Below, one piece after another: positions 1 through 5,859 of a DNA stretch of 6,791 bases (its first letter is position 1; the number at the start of each line of letters is the position of its first letter). The position numbers and the translations under genes are program-made. This DNA comes from Acidobacteriota bacterium (GTDB lineage Bacteria > Acidobacteriota > Thermoanaerobaculia > Multivoradales > JAHZIX01), in contig JAGQSE010000741.1 in the NCBI GenBank assembly GCA_020439725.1, forward strand, positions 1-6,791, read 5' to 3'. Below the pieces are notes generated by a model. The model was not told the DNA's origin and ran no database searches. It saw only the letters and a list, made by a program, of their open reading frames with translations.

Positions 1-99
1 GTCATCCGCGGTCTCGGCGCCGCCGGCGGCTACCGCTGGGGCGAGCACCGGAAGCGTGCCCTCCTCGGCTGGGAGGCGGCGCGGCTCGAGACCGCCTAG
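1..99 (+). CDS. 3' end of an unidentified plus-strand gene (partial)
   Basis: Frame 1 is open from the window edge to a TAG at 97-99. It gives 32 residues ending in ...GWEAARLETA, with a mixed composition (Trp, Tyr, His, Glu) that looks like the C-terminal helix of a real protein and not like an arginine/proline-rich shadow frame. It ends 15 bp before the stop of the convergent hydrolase, a normal spacing for convergent genes. No family can be named from so short a piece. It could be a chance open frame, because stops are rare at this GC content. Confidence 0.45.
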   Translation, partial: VIRGLGAAGGYRWGEHRKRALLGWEAARLETA

Positions 100-114
100 C
101 AGCGGTACCAGGAG

Positions 115-972
115 TCAGTCGGCTGCCGCCTCGGCCCGTTCGAAGGTCTCGAGGGCGAGGTCGAGGATGCGCCGGTTGGCGACCCGGATCGGGCCGAGGT
201 GCTTGGCCTCGGGCACGACCATCGCCTGCCCGCCGGTGCGCCGGGCCAGTTCCTCGGTGTCCGCGGGCAGGACCCCGTGATCGAGAGCACCGCTGACATA
301 GGTCGCCGCCGCCACCTTGAGGAAGGGCGCATGACGGCGGATGTCGAGGAAGCGATAGGCGGAGCTCGTGACGAAGCGGAACACTAGATACATGGGCCGG
401 CCGATGGGCGCGGTGCGCCAGGACCACTCGATGAGGTGCGGCGCGACGTCCTCGAACATCGCCCCACGGACGACGTCGCGGCGCGCCAACACCGGATGCG
501 ACCAGTAGCCGCCCGAGCTCACTCCCCACAGATGCCGCGGCCGGTCGGGGCAGCGCTCCTCGAGGACCGAAAGGGCATCGTCGACGTCGCGTTCGAAGTA
601 GCCGTGGGGCGAGCTCGAACCGCCAAAACCGCTGAAGTCGGCAGTCAGCACCGCGTAACCGGCCTCTCGCAACACCTCGATGCGGCCGCGGCGATGGAAG
701 TAAGCGCGGCCCCACTCGAGCCATGGCGGCATCATCAGCACCGCGCCCCGGGCCGTTCCCGGCGCCGGGAACCAGGTCGCGGAAAGCACACCGCCACGCC
801 CGCGGCGGGGGATGGTGAGCTGCTCGTAGGGCTCGAGAGACGCCGGCGGGGCGGGCTGCTCGACCTCGGGAAGACGCGGCGCGAGGACGCGGAACAGGAC
901 GTTCGACACCCGCTCCATGGCCGGCGAAGGGCGGGGCGGCGGGGCCGGGTCGGAGGTCGGGGGACGCTTCAT
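115..972 (-). CDS. alpha/beta-hydrolase fold protein
   Basis: A 285-residue protein that reads as a cytosolic serine hydrolase of unknown substrate. Seen in the sequence: the nucleophile elbow G150-V-S152-S-G154 inside LWGVSSGGYW, preceded by the strand/turn TADFSGFGGSS (110-120) typical of the fold. D231 in SGALDHG is the probable acid and H258 in EAKHLGP the probable catalytic histidine, so the triad would be S152/D231/H258 in the expected order. The usual HGxxG oxyanion motif is replaced by a PPWLEWG stretch (82-88). There is no signal peptide or membrane segment. The first ~40 residues are proline-rich and probably disordered. Neither the ATG at 972 nor the in-frame ATG at 918 (M19) has a clear Shine-Dalgarno, so the start is uncertain by 18 codons. 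An overlapping longer minus-strand frame is Arg/Pro-rich and was not chosen. Esterase, peptidase or dienelactone-hydrolase-like activity are all possible. Confidence 0.85.
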   Translation of the reverse strand: MKRPPTSDPAPPPRPSPAMERVSNVLFRVLAPRLPEVEQPAPPASLEPYEQLTIPRRGRGGVLSATWFPAPGTARGAVLMMPPWLEWGRAYFHRRGRIEVLREAGYAVLTADFSGFGGSSSPHGYFERDVDDALSVLEERCPDRPRHLWGVSSGGYWSHPVLARRDVVRGAMFEDVAPHLIEWSWRTAPIGRPMYLVFRFVTSSAYRFLDIRRHAPFLKVAAATYVSGALDHGVLPADTEELARRTGGQAMVVPEAKHLGPIRVANRRILDLALETFERAEAAAD

Positions 973-1034
973 GACGGATCGACGGCGGGCAGACTCGGCG
1001 CCCGCAGCCTTGGCTCGGTCGTGATGACCGGTGG

Positions 1035-1063
1035 ATCATCGTCGAAAGCGCCGGGCCGATCAA
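1035..1063 (-). promoter_or_regulatory. candidate promoter for the alpha/beta hydrolase
   Basis: Reading the minus strand, TTGATC (1063-1058) and GATGAT (1040-1035) are separated by 17 bp and each matches the sigma70 consensus at 4 of 6 positions. Transcription would begin near 1028, leaving a leader of about 55 nt before the ATG at 972. This is the best match in the divergent gap, but the motif is weak and untested. Confidence 0.3.
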
Positions 1064-1105
1064 CCCGCGACGAGGCTCCGCGGCGCGGGCCGAGGCCGTC
1101 GTGGG

Positions 1106-1111
1106 TAGAAT
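1106..1111 (+). promoter_or_regulatory. TAGAAT -10 box placed for leaderless transcription
   Basis: TAGAAT matches the TATAAT consensus at 5 of 6 positions and ends 7 bp before the ATG at 1119, so transcription would be expected to start at or next to the A of that ATG. No Shine-Dalgarno precedes this ATG, which fits a leaderless message. No -35 hexamer is recognisable at the expected distance (1083-1088 reads GCGCGG). Confidence 0.4.
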
Positions 1112-1118
1112 CTCTCCC

Positions 1119-1217
1119 ATGCTGCCCTTCCTGCTCGCCTTCTTCGTCCTGCCGATCGTGATCATCCTGACGGCGGTAGGGCTCGCCGTCGCCCTCCCTG
1201 GCGGAAGACAGTCATGA
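1119..1217 (+). CDS. 32-residue single-span membrane peptide coupled to the symporter
   Basis: ATG at 1119 to TGA at 1215-1217 encodes a 32-residue peptide. Residues 3-27 are almost all Leu, Phe, Val, Ile and Ala (starts MLPFLLAFFVLPIV), followed by a short polar tail PGGRQS, so it should form one transmembrane helix. Its TGA overlaps the ATG of the transporter gene (ATGA at 1214-1217), the classic arrangement for translational coupling. From family knowledge, tiny one-helix subunits encoded beside secondary transporters are known (MetS with the NSS transporter MetP; small accessory peptides near some symporters). I cannot assign this peptide to a named family. The inference is a small accessory subunit or a coupling leader peptide of the symporter. 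A chance ORF is possible but unlikely given the hydrophobicity, the overlap and the -10 box just upstream. Confidence 0.6.
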   Translation: MLPFLLAFFVLPIVIILTAVGLAVALPGGRQS

Positions 1218-2698
1218 ACCCGGTGCCCGGACCAGCCCTCTACCAGGCCGCGGGAGCCTTCGTCGCCTACCTGGTGCTGGTGGTGGCCATCGGTGTCTAT
1301 GCGACCCGGTTCTCGTCCACCGGGGTGAGCGCGTTCTTCGTCGGCGGACGCAAGATGAACCGCTTCGTCGTCGCCTTGTCGGCGGTGGTCTCGGGGCGCA
1401 GCGCCTGGCTGCTCCTCGGTGTCACCGGGTTGGCCTACGCGCGTGGCGCCTCCGCGGTGTGGGCGGTGGTCGGCTACATCGTCGTCGAGCTGCTGCTCTT
1501 CCTCTTCTATGCCCGGCGACTGCGCCGCTTCAGCGAGGCCTACGACTGCGTCACCGTCCCGGACTTCTTCTGCGAGCGTTTCGAGGACCGCTCGGGACGG
1601 CTCCGAGCCCTCCTCGCCGGCATCATCCTGCTGTTCATGGTGCCCTATGTCTCGGCCCAGTTCGTCGCCGGCGGCAAGGCCTTCGTCAGCTTCGGTCTAC
1701 CGCAGGTCTCGGGGGTCTGGCTGACCGCGGTCATCGTCCTCGCCTACACCATGCTCGGGGGCTTTTTGGCGGTGAGCCTCACCGACACGCTCCAGGCGTG
1801 CTTCATGATCGTCGCGCTGGTCGTGTTGCCGGTGGTCGCCATCGGCGCCGAGGGCGGCCTGGGAGCCGTTCTTCACCAGCTGGTGGCCCTCGACCCGACA
1901 CTGGTCGATCCGCTGGCGATCTCCGCCGGCGCCTTCCTCGGCTTTCTCGGCATCGGTCTCGGTTCCCCCGGCAATCCGCACATCCTGGCGCGCTACATGT
2001 CGATCTCCGACGCCGAGCAGCTGCGCTGGGCAGCGGTGGTGGGGACGGTGTGGAACGTGGTGATGGGTTGGGGCGCGCTGTTCATCGGTCTCGCCGGCCG
2101 CGTCTACTTCCCCGACGCGGCCCAGCTCCCGGGCGCCGACAAGGAGAACCTCTACACCCAGCTCGCCGGCCAGCTCCTCCACCCGGTGGTCTTTGGCCTG
2201 GTCATCGCCTCGGTCTTCGCCGCCATCATGTCGACGGCGGATTCTCAGCTCCTGGTGGCGGCGTCGGCGGTGGTCCGGGACCTCTACGAGAAGGTCCTTC
2301 GTCGCGGCCGCGAGGTGCCGCAGGAGCAGCTGGTCAAGCTCAGCCGCCTGGTCGTGCTGTTGCTCGTCGCGCTGGCGGTGCTCCTCGGCTTCGTCGCCAA
2401 GGACCTGGTCTTCTGGCTGGTGCTCTTCGCCTGGGCGGGGCTGGGCGCGGCACTCGGCCCAACTTCGATCCTGGCGCTCTACTGGCGCCGGACGACGCTG
2501 CCCGGCGTCGTCGCGGGGCTTTTGACCGGGGCGGTGGTGACGGTGGTGTGGAACCGCACACCGGCGCTCAAGGGCCTTCTCTACGAGTTGATCCCGGCGT
2601 TCCTTCTGAGCTTCCTGGTGACGGTGGTGGTCAGCCTGCTGACCCGCCCGCCGGCCACGACCGACGACGCGTTCCGCGCCATGGACGGCGAGCGCTGA
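1214..2698 (+). CDS. sodium:solute symporter (SSS) family transporter, PutP-like
   Basis: A 494-residue polytopic inner-membrane protein with about 13 hydrophobic segments and the LeuT-type fold expected for SSS. Diagnostic stretches shared with proline permease PutP are GGFLAVSLTDTLQACFMI (182-199), GLGSPGNPHILARYMS (248-263) and AAIMSTADSQLL (336-347), so proline or another small organic solute is the likely cargo. The helix containing Na2 residues S340-T341 is kept. In the first core helix, however, the PutP stretch SDMSGW reads SGRSAW (60-65): the essential Na+-linked Asp (E. coli D55) is Gly61 and the neighbouring Met56 is Arg62. The ion-coupling mode may therefore differ, and the name PutP is withheld. 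Start ATG 1214 overlaps the stop of the upstream peptide by 4 bp and has GGAAG at 1203-1207, 6 nt away. The gene converges on the cupin gene with a 27-bp gap that shows no clear terminator. Confidence 0.9.
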   Translation: MNPVPGPALYQAAGAFVAYLVLVVAIGVYATRFSSTGVSAFFVGGRKMNRFVVALSAVVSGRSAWLLLGVTGLAYARGASAVWAVVGYIVVELLLFLFYARRLRRFSEAYDCVTVPDFFCERFEDRSGRLRALLAGIILLFMVPYVSAQFVAGGKAFVSFGLPQVSGVWLTAVIVLAYTMLGGFLAVSLTDTLQACFMIVALVVLPVVAIGAEGGLGAVLHQLVALDPTLVDPLAISAGAFLGFLGIGLGSPGNPHILARYMSISDAEQLRWAAVVGTVWNVVMGWGALFIGLAGRVYFPDAAQLPGADKENLYTQLAGQLLHPVVFGLVIASVFAAIMSTADSQLLVAASAVVRDLYEKVLRRGREVPQEQLVKLSRLVVLLLVALAVLLGFVAKDLVFWLVLFAWAGLGAALGPTSILALYWRRTTLPGVVAGLLTGAVVTVVWNRTPALKGLLYELIPAFLLSFLVTVVVSLLTRPPATTDDAFRAMDGER

Positions 2699-2725
2699 CG
2701 GCGCAGATTTCGGGGTCGCTGACCG

Positions 2726-3088
2726 CTAGTCGTCGCGGTGGACGGTGTCGGGAGAGAAGGCCGGCAGGCACACCGCGACGTATTCGGCGCCACCGGCTTC
2801 CGGGCTGCCGTAGCGCACCCATTCACCCGGCCGGGCCACCACCGCCTGCCCCGCCCGCACCTCGAGGGCGCCACCCTCGTGCTCGACCCGCAGCATTCCT
2901 CGGAGGACGACGGTGATCTCCTCGAACTCGGGCCGCTGCCCGGGCTCGACCCAACCTTCCGGCGAGACCATCCGCGCGACGCTCACCGCGCCATGACCGC
3001 TGTTGACCCTGCCGGCGTACTCCTCGATCCGCTTCGGCTTGTTGCCGGCCGCCTCGATGATCGTCGGTGCGGCGATGAGCTCTGCCAT
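2726..3088 (-). CDS. cupin-fold protein lacking the usual metal ligands
   Basis: A 120-residue soluble single-domain protein. Residues 45-70 (GWVEPGQRPEFEEITVVLRGMLRV) and 78-92 (RAGQAVVARPGEWVR) follow the two cupin motifs: strand, PG turn, acidic residues, VLRG; then AGQ..V.RPGEW. In canonical cupins the first motif contains HxH...E and the second a late His. Here the HxH positions are occupied by residues such as Q51, E54 and E56, and the second-motif His is Arg92. The protein may bind a ligand without metal, or use Glu ligands. The conserved-looking tail LPAFSPDTVHRD (108-119) suggests a defined subfamily. A strong Shine-Dalgarno, AGGAGGAGGAG on the minus strand (complement of 3095-3105), supports the ATG at 3088. 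It is divergent from the Xre/RES operon and convergent with the symporter. Its substrate is unknown, and a role in small-molecule metabolism or sensing is inference. Confidence 0.8.
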   Translation of the reverse strand: MAELIAAPTIIEAAGNKPKRIEEYAGRVNSGHGAVSVARMVSPEGWVEPGQRPEFEEITVVLRGMLRVEHEGGALEVRAGQAVVARPGEWVRYGSPEAGGAEYVAVCLPAFSPDTVHRDD

Positions 3089-3177
3089 GCGCGTCTCCTC
3101 CTCCTGGAAGCCTTGGAATCGACGCCAAGAGTATCAACTGGCGAGACGGCTTGTGCCCGCGACATGGCGCTGATTCC

Positions 3178-3207
3178 TTGACGATCTGGCGATGACTTCT
3201 CTATCAT
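3178..3207 (+). promoter_or_regulatory. strong sigma70-like promoter of the Xre/RES operon
   Basis: TTGACG (3178-3183) and TATCAT (3202-3207) each match consensus at 5 of 6 positions, with an 18-bp spacer. A start site near 3214 would give a leader of about 40 nt that carries the ribosome binding site AAGGAG. It is the best promoter match in the window. Confidence 0.7.
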
Positions 3208-3217
3208 GAGGCGATGA
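3188..3217 (+). promoter_or_regulatory. candidate operator: GGCGATGA direct repeats around the -10 box
   Basis: GGCGATGA occurs at 3188-3195 and again at 3210-3217. The copies start 22 bp apart (about two helical turns) and flank the -10 hexamer. The second copy also forms an inverted pair TCAT-N6-ATGA (3204-3217). Antitoxins of this class commonly repress their own operon, so these repeats are plausible binding sites for the Xre protein. This is inference from position only. Confidence 0.35.
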
Positions 3218-3242
3218 AGGGTAGCTCCAGCACCGCCCGAAC

Positions 3243-3248
3243 AAGGAG
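3243..3248 (+). promoter_or_regulatory. Shine-Dalgarno AAGGAG of the antitoxin gene
   Basis: AAGGAG lies 6 nt before the ATG at 3255 and fixes that start. It is much stronger than the signal before the downstream toxin gene, which is consistent with the antitoxin being made in excess. Confidence 0.75.
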
Positions 3249-3254
3249 CCTGTC

Positions 3255-3593
3255 ATGAGTACCGCCTTTGCTCTCGAAGCCCATCGCTTGCGCCAGGCTG
3301 CCGGTCTCAGCGCCGAGCAGATCGCTCGCGCCACCGGCGCTGCCACCAGCACCGTGCGCGGCTGGCTGGGTCTCCGCTCCGAACCGTCCGGTGCCCGGGC
3401 GGAACGCGTCGCGGAGCTCTCGGCGATCACCGACCGCCTCGAACGGGTCATGCCCCGCCATTACATCCCACTGTGGTTGAGCAAGCCCAACGAAGCCCTG
3501 GGCGACGAAAAACCCATCGATGTCATCGCCGCCGGCGAATACCGGCAGGTCGCCCGGGTCATCGCGGCCATCGAGGATCCGGGAGCCACCTGA
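3255..3593 (+). CDS. Xre/MbcA/ParS-type antitoxin (DUF2384 toxin-binding domain)
   Basis: A 112-residue antitoxin predicted to bind and neutralise the RES toxin encoded immediately downstream and to repress the shared promoter. Residues ~9-42 form a helix-turn-helix (LRQAAGLSAEQIARATGAA then TSTVRGWLGL). Residues ~60-109 match the MbcA/ParS/Xre toxin-binding domain, with the characteristic WLSKPNEALG (74-83), P87 and AAGEYRQVARVIAAIE (92-107). In this family the C-terminal segment occupies the toxin active site. The protein is slightly short for the family but both halves are present. The stop is TGA at 3591-3593 and the toxin start follows after one codon, in the same reading frame. Identification rests on the domain pattern plus the neighbouring RES gene. 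Confidence 0.88.
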   Translation: MSTAFALEAHRLRQAAGLSAEQIARATGAATSTVRGWLGLRSEPSGARAERVAELSAITDRLERVMPRHYIPLWLSKPNEALGDEKPIDVIAAGEYRQVARVIAAIEDPGAT

Positions 3594-3596
3594 TCC

Positions 3597-4121
3597 TTGA
3601 CTCTCGACGTCGACGGAATCGAGATTTCGGGGTCCTGGGTCCGCCATGGACGGTCTCCCCGCGTCGCGATCCCGGCGCGCGATCCCGCCCCCGACTCCCG
3701 CTGGCAACGGGGCGCGCTGGTCGATGCCCTCTATCTCGCCGATAAGGAGGAGACCGCTTGGGCCGAGTGGTATCGCCACCTGGCCGAGCTCGGCGTGCCA
3801 CCCGCTCAATGGCTGCCTACCTACCTGTGGACCTTCCGCGTCGAGCTGCGGGTGGCCAACCTGAGCAACGAACGCCGCCTCCATCGCCTCGGGCTCTCGC
3901 TTCCCAGGCCCGGTCGGCAAGGCTGGCTGTCCTACCAGGTCATCGGCGAAGAGCTCTGGGCCGCCGGATGGCCGGGGCTCGTCGCCCCCAGCGCCGCTCG
4001 CCCCGGTGGCCTGGTCCTCTGCCTCTTCCGCCGAGGCGATTCGGTTCCGGGAGCCACCGCCATTCCCCCACCACGCCAGGTTTCGACCGCCCCGATTCCG
4101 CCATGGGGGATGACGACCTGA
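3597..4121 (+). CDS. RES-domain toxin (NAD-consuming or ADP-ribosylating type)
   Basis: A 174-residue protein with the RES fold, related to NAD-degrading (MbcT, Res) and ADP-ribosylating (ParT) toxins. Visible landmarks are RHGRSPRVAIPARDPAPDSR (16-35) with R35/R38 as candidate N-terminal Arg, ALYLADKEETAWAEWYR (44-60) with Y46 and the probable catalytic Glu57, and LVAPSAARPGGLVLCLFR (128-145) with the conserved Ser132, matching the Arg-Glu-Ser signature. The only usable start is TTG at 3597: the frame is closed by the antitoxin TGA just upstream, and the next NTG codons would delete the first motif. GGGAG at 3581-3585 is 11 nt away, so initiation is probably weak and coupled to antitoxin translation. 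All motifs are intact, suggesting an active toxin. Which of the two reactions it performs cannot be read from sequence. Confidence 0.85.
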   Translation: MTLDVDGIEISGSWVRHGRSPRVAIPARDPAPDSRWQRGALVDALYLADKEETAWAEWYRHLAELGVPPAQWLPTYLWTFRVELRVANLSNERRLHRLGLSLPRPGRQGWLSYQVIGEELWAAGWPGLVAPSAARPGGLVLCLFRRGDSVPGATAIPPPRQVSTAPIPPWGMTT

Positions 4122-4173
4122 GATCCTCGCCGGTCTCTGGAACCTTCCGTCACGCAGGCGAGTAGGTGTGCCC

Positions 4174-5715
4174 ATGAACGATCCAGGCTCCGCCTCGAAG
4201 TCCTCCCGGGAGATCCTCGCCCGCTGGGCCCTTCCCGTCGCCACGCTCCTCTTCTTCGCGCTCACGGCTCCTGGCTACGGGGTTTTCCGTGACGAGCTCT
4301 ACTACTTCGCCTGCGGCCAGCACCTGGCCTGGGGCTATGTCGACCAGCCGCCGCTCATCGCGCTCATCGCCGCGGTCTGCCGAGCGCTCTTCGGCACGTC
4401 GTGGATCGCCGCGCGGGTGGTGGTGGCGGTGGCCGCCGGGGCGACGGTGCTGCTGGTCGGCGACACCGCCAAGGAGCTGGGGGCCGGGCGGTGGGGCCGG
4501 GTCCTCGCACAGGTGCTCATCGCCTCGGCGCCGATCTTCCTCGGGCTCTTCTCATTCTTCTCGATGAACGCCTTCAACCTGCTGATCTGGGCCGGGTTGG
4601 CGCGACTCGCGAGCCGCCTTCTGGCAGGCGGCAATCCCCGGCTGTGGCTGGCGTTTGGTGCATTGGCGGGCGTCGGTCTCGAGAACAAGTTCGACGTTGG
4701 ACTGGTCGGAGCAGGGCTCGCGCTGGGTTTGATCCTGGGGAGGCGCTTCGATGTCCTCCGCCAGCGCTGGTTGTGGCTCGGCGGTGCGCTGGCGGCCCTG
4801 CTCTTCCTGCCCCACGTCCTGTGGCAATGGCAGCATGGCTGGCCGACCCGCGAGTTCATCGCCAACGCCCAGGAAGGCAAGATCCACGCCCTCGGCGCCT
4901 TGGGATTCCTCGTCGCACAGCTCAAGACCGTCGGCCCGGTGGCCAGCCTCCTGGCCCTCGGCGGGCTCGTTTGGTTGCTCCTGGCGCGCGCCGCCCGGCC
5001 CTTTCGGCCCATGGGTTGGGCGATCGTGACGGTGCTCGCGATCTTCGCCTTCTCGATCTCGAAGCCCTACTACTTCGCCGCCGCTTTCACCTGGCTCTTC
5101 CCCGCCGCCGGAGCCGCCGTCGAAGGCTGGACCGCGGGGATTCGCTGGCAGCGCGGCGTGCGTGTCGCGACGATGGTCCTGGCCGCCACGATCCTCCTCG
5201 CCGCCCCCCTCGCCAAGCCATTGCTCCCCGTCGAGACCTATCTCCGTTACTCCGCGGCCCTGGGCGAGAAGCCCGGCAGCTCCGAAAACCACGAGCTCGG
5301 CCGCCTACCGCAGTTCTTCGCCGACATGCACGGCTGGCGACAGATGGCGGAAGCGGTCGCCCAGGTCTACGACTCGCTACCCCCCGAGGACCGCGCGCAA
5401 GCCTGCGTCTACACGCAAAACTACGGCGAGGCCGGCGCCATCGACTTCTTCGGCCCCGAGCTCGGCCTGCCACCGGCGACCTCGGGTCACAACAACTACT
5501 GGTACTGGGGTCTCCGCGGCTGCTCCGGCCAGGTGCTCTTGATCTTTGGTGGCAACCCCGAGAACCACCAGCGCGTCTACGCCGACCTCACCCCCGGCGG
5601 CACCTTCGAGTGCACCGACTGCATGCCCTACGAAAACCACCGCACCATCTGGATCGCCAGACACCCCAAGATCGACCTCGCCAGCGGGTGGGAGCGGGTG
5701 CGGCATTTTGATTGA
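4174..5715 (+). CDS. GT39-like (ArnT/PMT-type, GT-C fold) membrane glycosyltransferase
   Basis: A 513-residue polytopic inner-membrane protein of the glycosyltransferase family 39 type, which moves a sugar from a polyprenyl-phosphate donor to a lipid, protein or polysaccharide on the outer face. The first periplasmic loop after helix 1 holds FRDELYYFACGQ (38-49) with the D40-E41 pair expected to be catalytic, then GYVDQPPL (54-61), the family hallmark. ENKFD (170-174) is another conserved loop. About 11-12 hydrophobic helices span residues 18-350. Residues ~352-513 form an extracytoplasmic domain with YTQNYGEAGAIDFFGP (413-428), SGHNNYWYWG (437-446) and a C480-C483 pair. ATG 4174 is preferred over the in-frame GTG 4168 because AGGTG (4164-4168) sits 5 nt before the ATG. 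The gap to the RES toxin stop is 52 bp, so co-transcription is possible. Donor and acceptor are unknown. Confidence 0.88.
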   Translation: MNDPGSASKSSREILARWALPVATLLFFALTAPGYGVFRDELYYFACGQHLAWGYVDQPPLIALIAAVCRALFGTSWIAARVVVAVAAGATVLLVGDTAKELGAGRWGRVLAQVLIASAPIFLGLFSFFSMNAFNLLIWAGLARLASRLLAGGNPRLWLAFGALAGVGLENKFDVGLVGAGLALGLILGRRFDVLRQRWLWLGGALAALLFLPHVLWQWQHGWPTREFIANAQEGKIHALGALGFLVAQLKTVGPVASLLALGGLVWLLLARAARPFRPMGWAIVTVLAIFAFSISKPYYFAAAFTWLFPAAGAAVEGWTAGIRWQRGVRVATMVLAATILLAAPLAKPLLPVETYLRYSAALGEKPGSSENHELGRLPQFFADMHGWRQMAEAVAQVYDSLPPEDRAQACVYTQNYGEAGAIDFFGPELGLPPATSGHNNYWYWGLRGCSGQVLLIFGGNPENHQRVYADLTPGGTFECTDCMPYENHRTIWIARHPKIDLASGWERVRHFD

Positions 5716-5740
5716 GCGAGCGGCTCTCGACATCATCGCA

Positions 5741-5763
5741 ACATGGGGGACCCAAGTGTCGGA
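5741..5763 (+). repeat. intergenic repeat copy 1 (core GGACCCAAGTGTCGGA)
   Basis: First of three near-identical 23-bp units in the 177-bp gap after the glycosyltransferase, reading ACATGGGGG then ACCCAAGTGTCGGA. It matches copy 3 exactly over 23 bp. The unit starts are 34 bp and 82 bp apart, so they are not regularly spaced. Confidence 0.85.
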
Positions 5764-5774
5764 GCCTCCTACCT

Positions 5775-5799
5775 ACATGGGGGACCTAAGTGTCGGAAG
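5775..5799 (+). repeat. intergenic repeat copy 2
   Basis: Same unit as copy 1 with one change (T at 5787) and two extra shared bases (AG) at the right end. Its last nine bases, TGTCGGAAG (5791-5799), are perfectly complementary to CTTCCGACA at 5851-5859. Confidence 0.85.
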
Positions 5800-5859
5800 G
5801 CTGTTCCAAGCCAGCCAAAACCCGACCTCGAAGGAACCTTGGAACGGGAGCTTCCGACA
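5791..5859. repeat. long imperfect inverted repeat (hairpin A)
   Basis: TGTCGGAAG (5791-5799) pairs perfectly with CTTCCGACA (5851-5859). After a small interior loop, CTGTTCCAAG (5801-5810) pairs with CTTGGAACGG (5838-5847) with one G-T. This gives about 19 base pairs around a 27-nt loop. There is no T-run on either side, so it does not look like a simple intrinsic terminator. Confidence 0.7.

Noticed and set aside
2..1165. Long minus-strand open frame (387 codons) overlapping the hydrolase gene
   Set aside because: Its translation is dominated by Arg, Pro, Ala and Gly with no family motif, whereas the 115-972 frame has a complete hydrolase triad pattern. It is a GC-driven shadow frame.
2699..2725. 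Terminator between the symporter and the cupin gene
   Set aside because: Only short GC inverted repeats (such as GGTC/GACC) are visible and there is no T-run; nothing convincing in the 27-bp gap.
1459..2916. Long plus-strand open frame (485 codons) inside the symporter gene
   Set aside because: It is Arg/Pro/Gly-rich and lies in another frame of a clearly identified transporter; it also runs through the convergent cupin gene.
3204..4265. Long minus-strand open frame (353 codons) opposite the Xre/RES genes
   Set aside because: It runs antisense to both toxin-antitoxin genes and into the glycosyltransferase, has Gly/Arg-rich low-information sequence and no recognisable domain. The plus-strand genes have promoter, ribosome binding site and family motifs.
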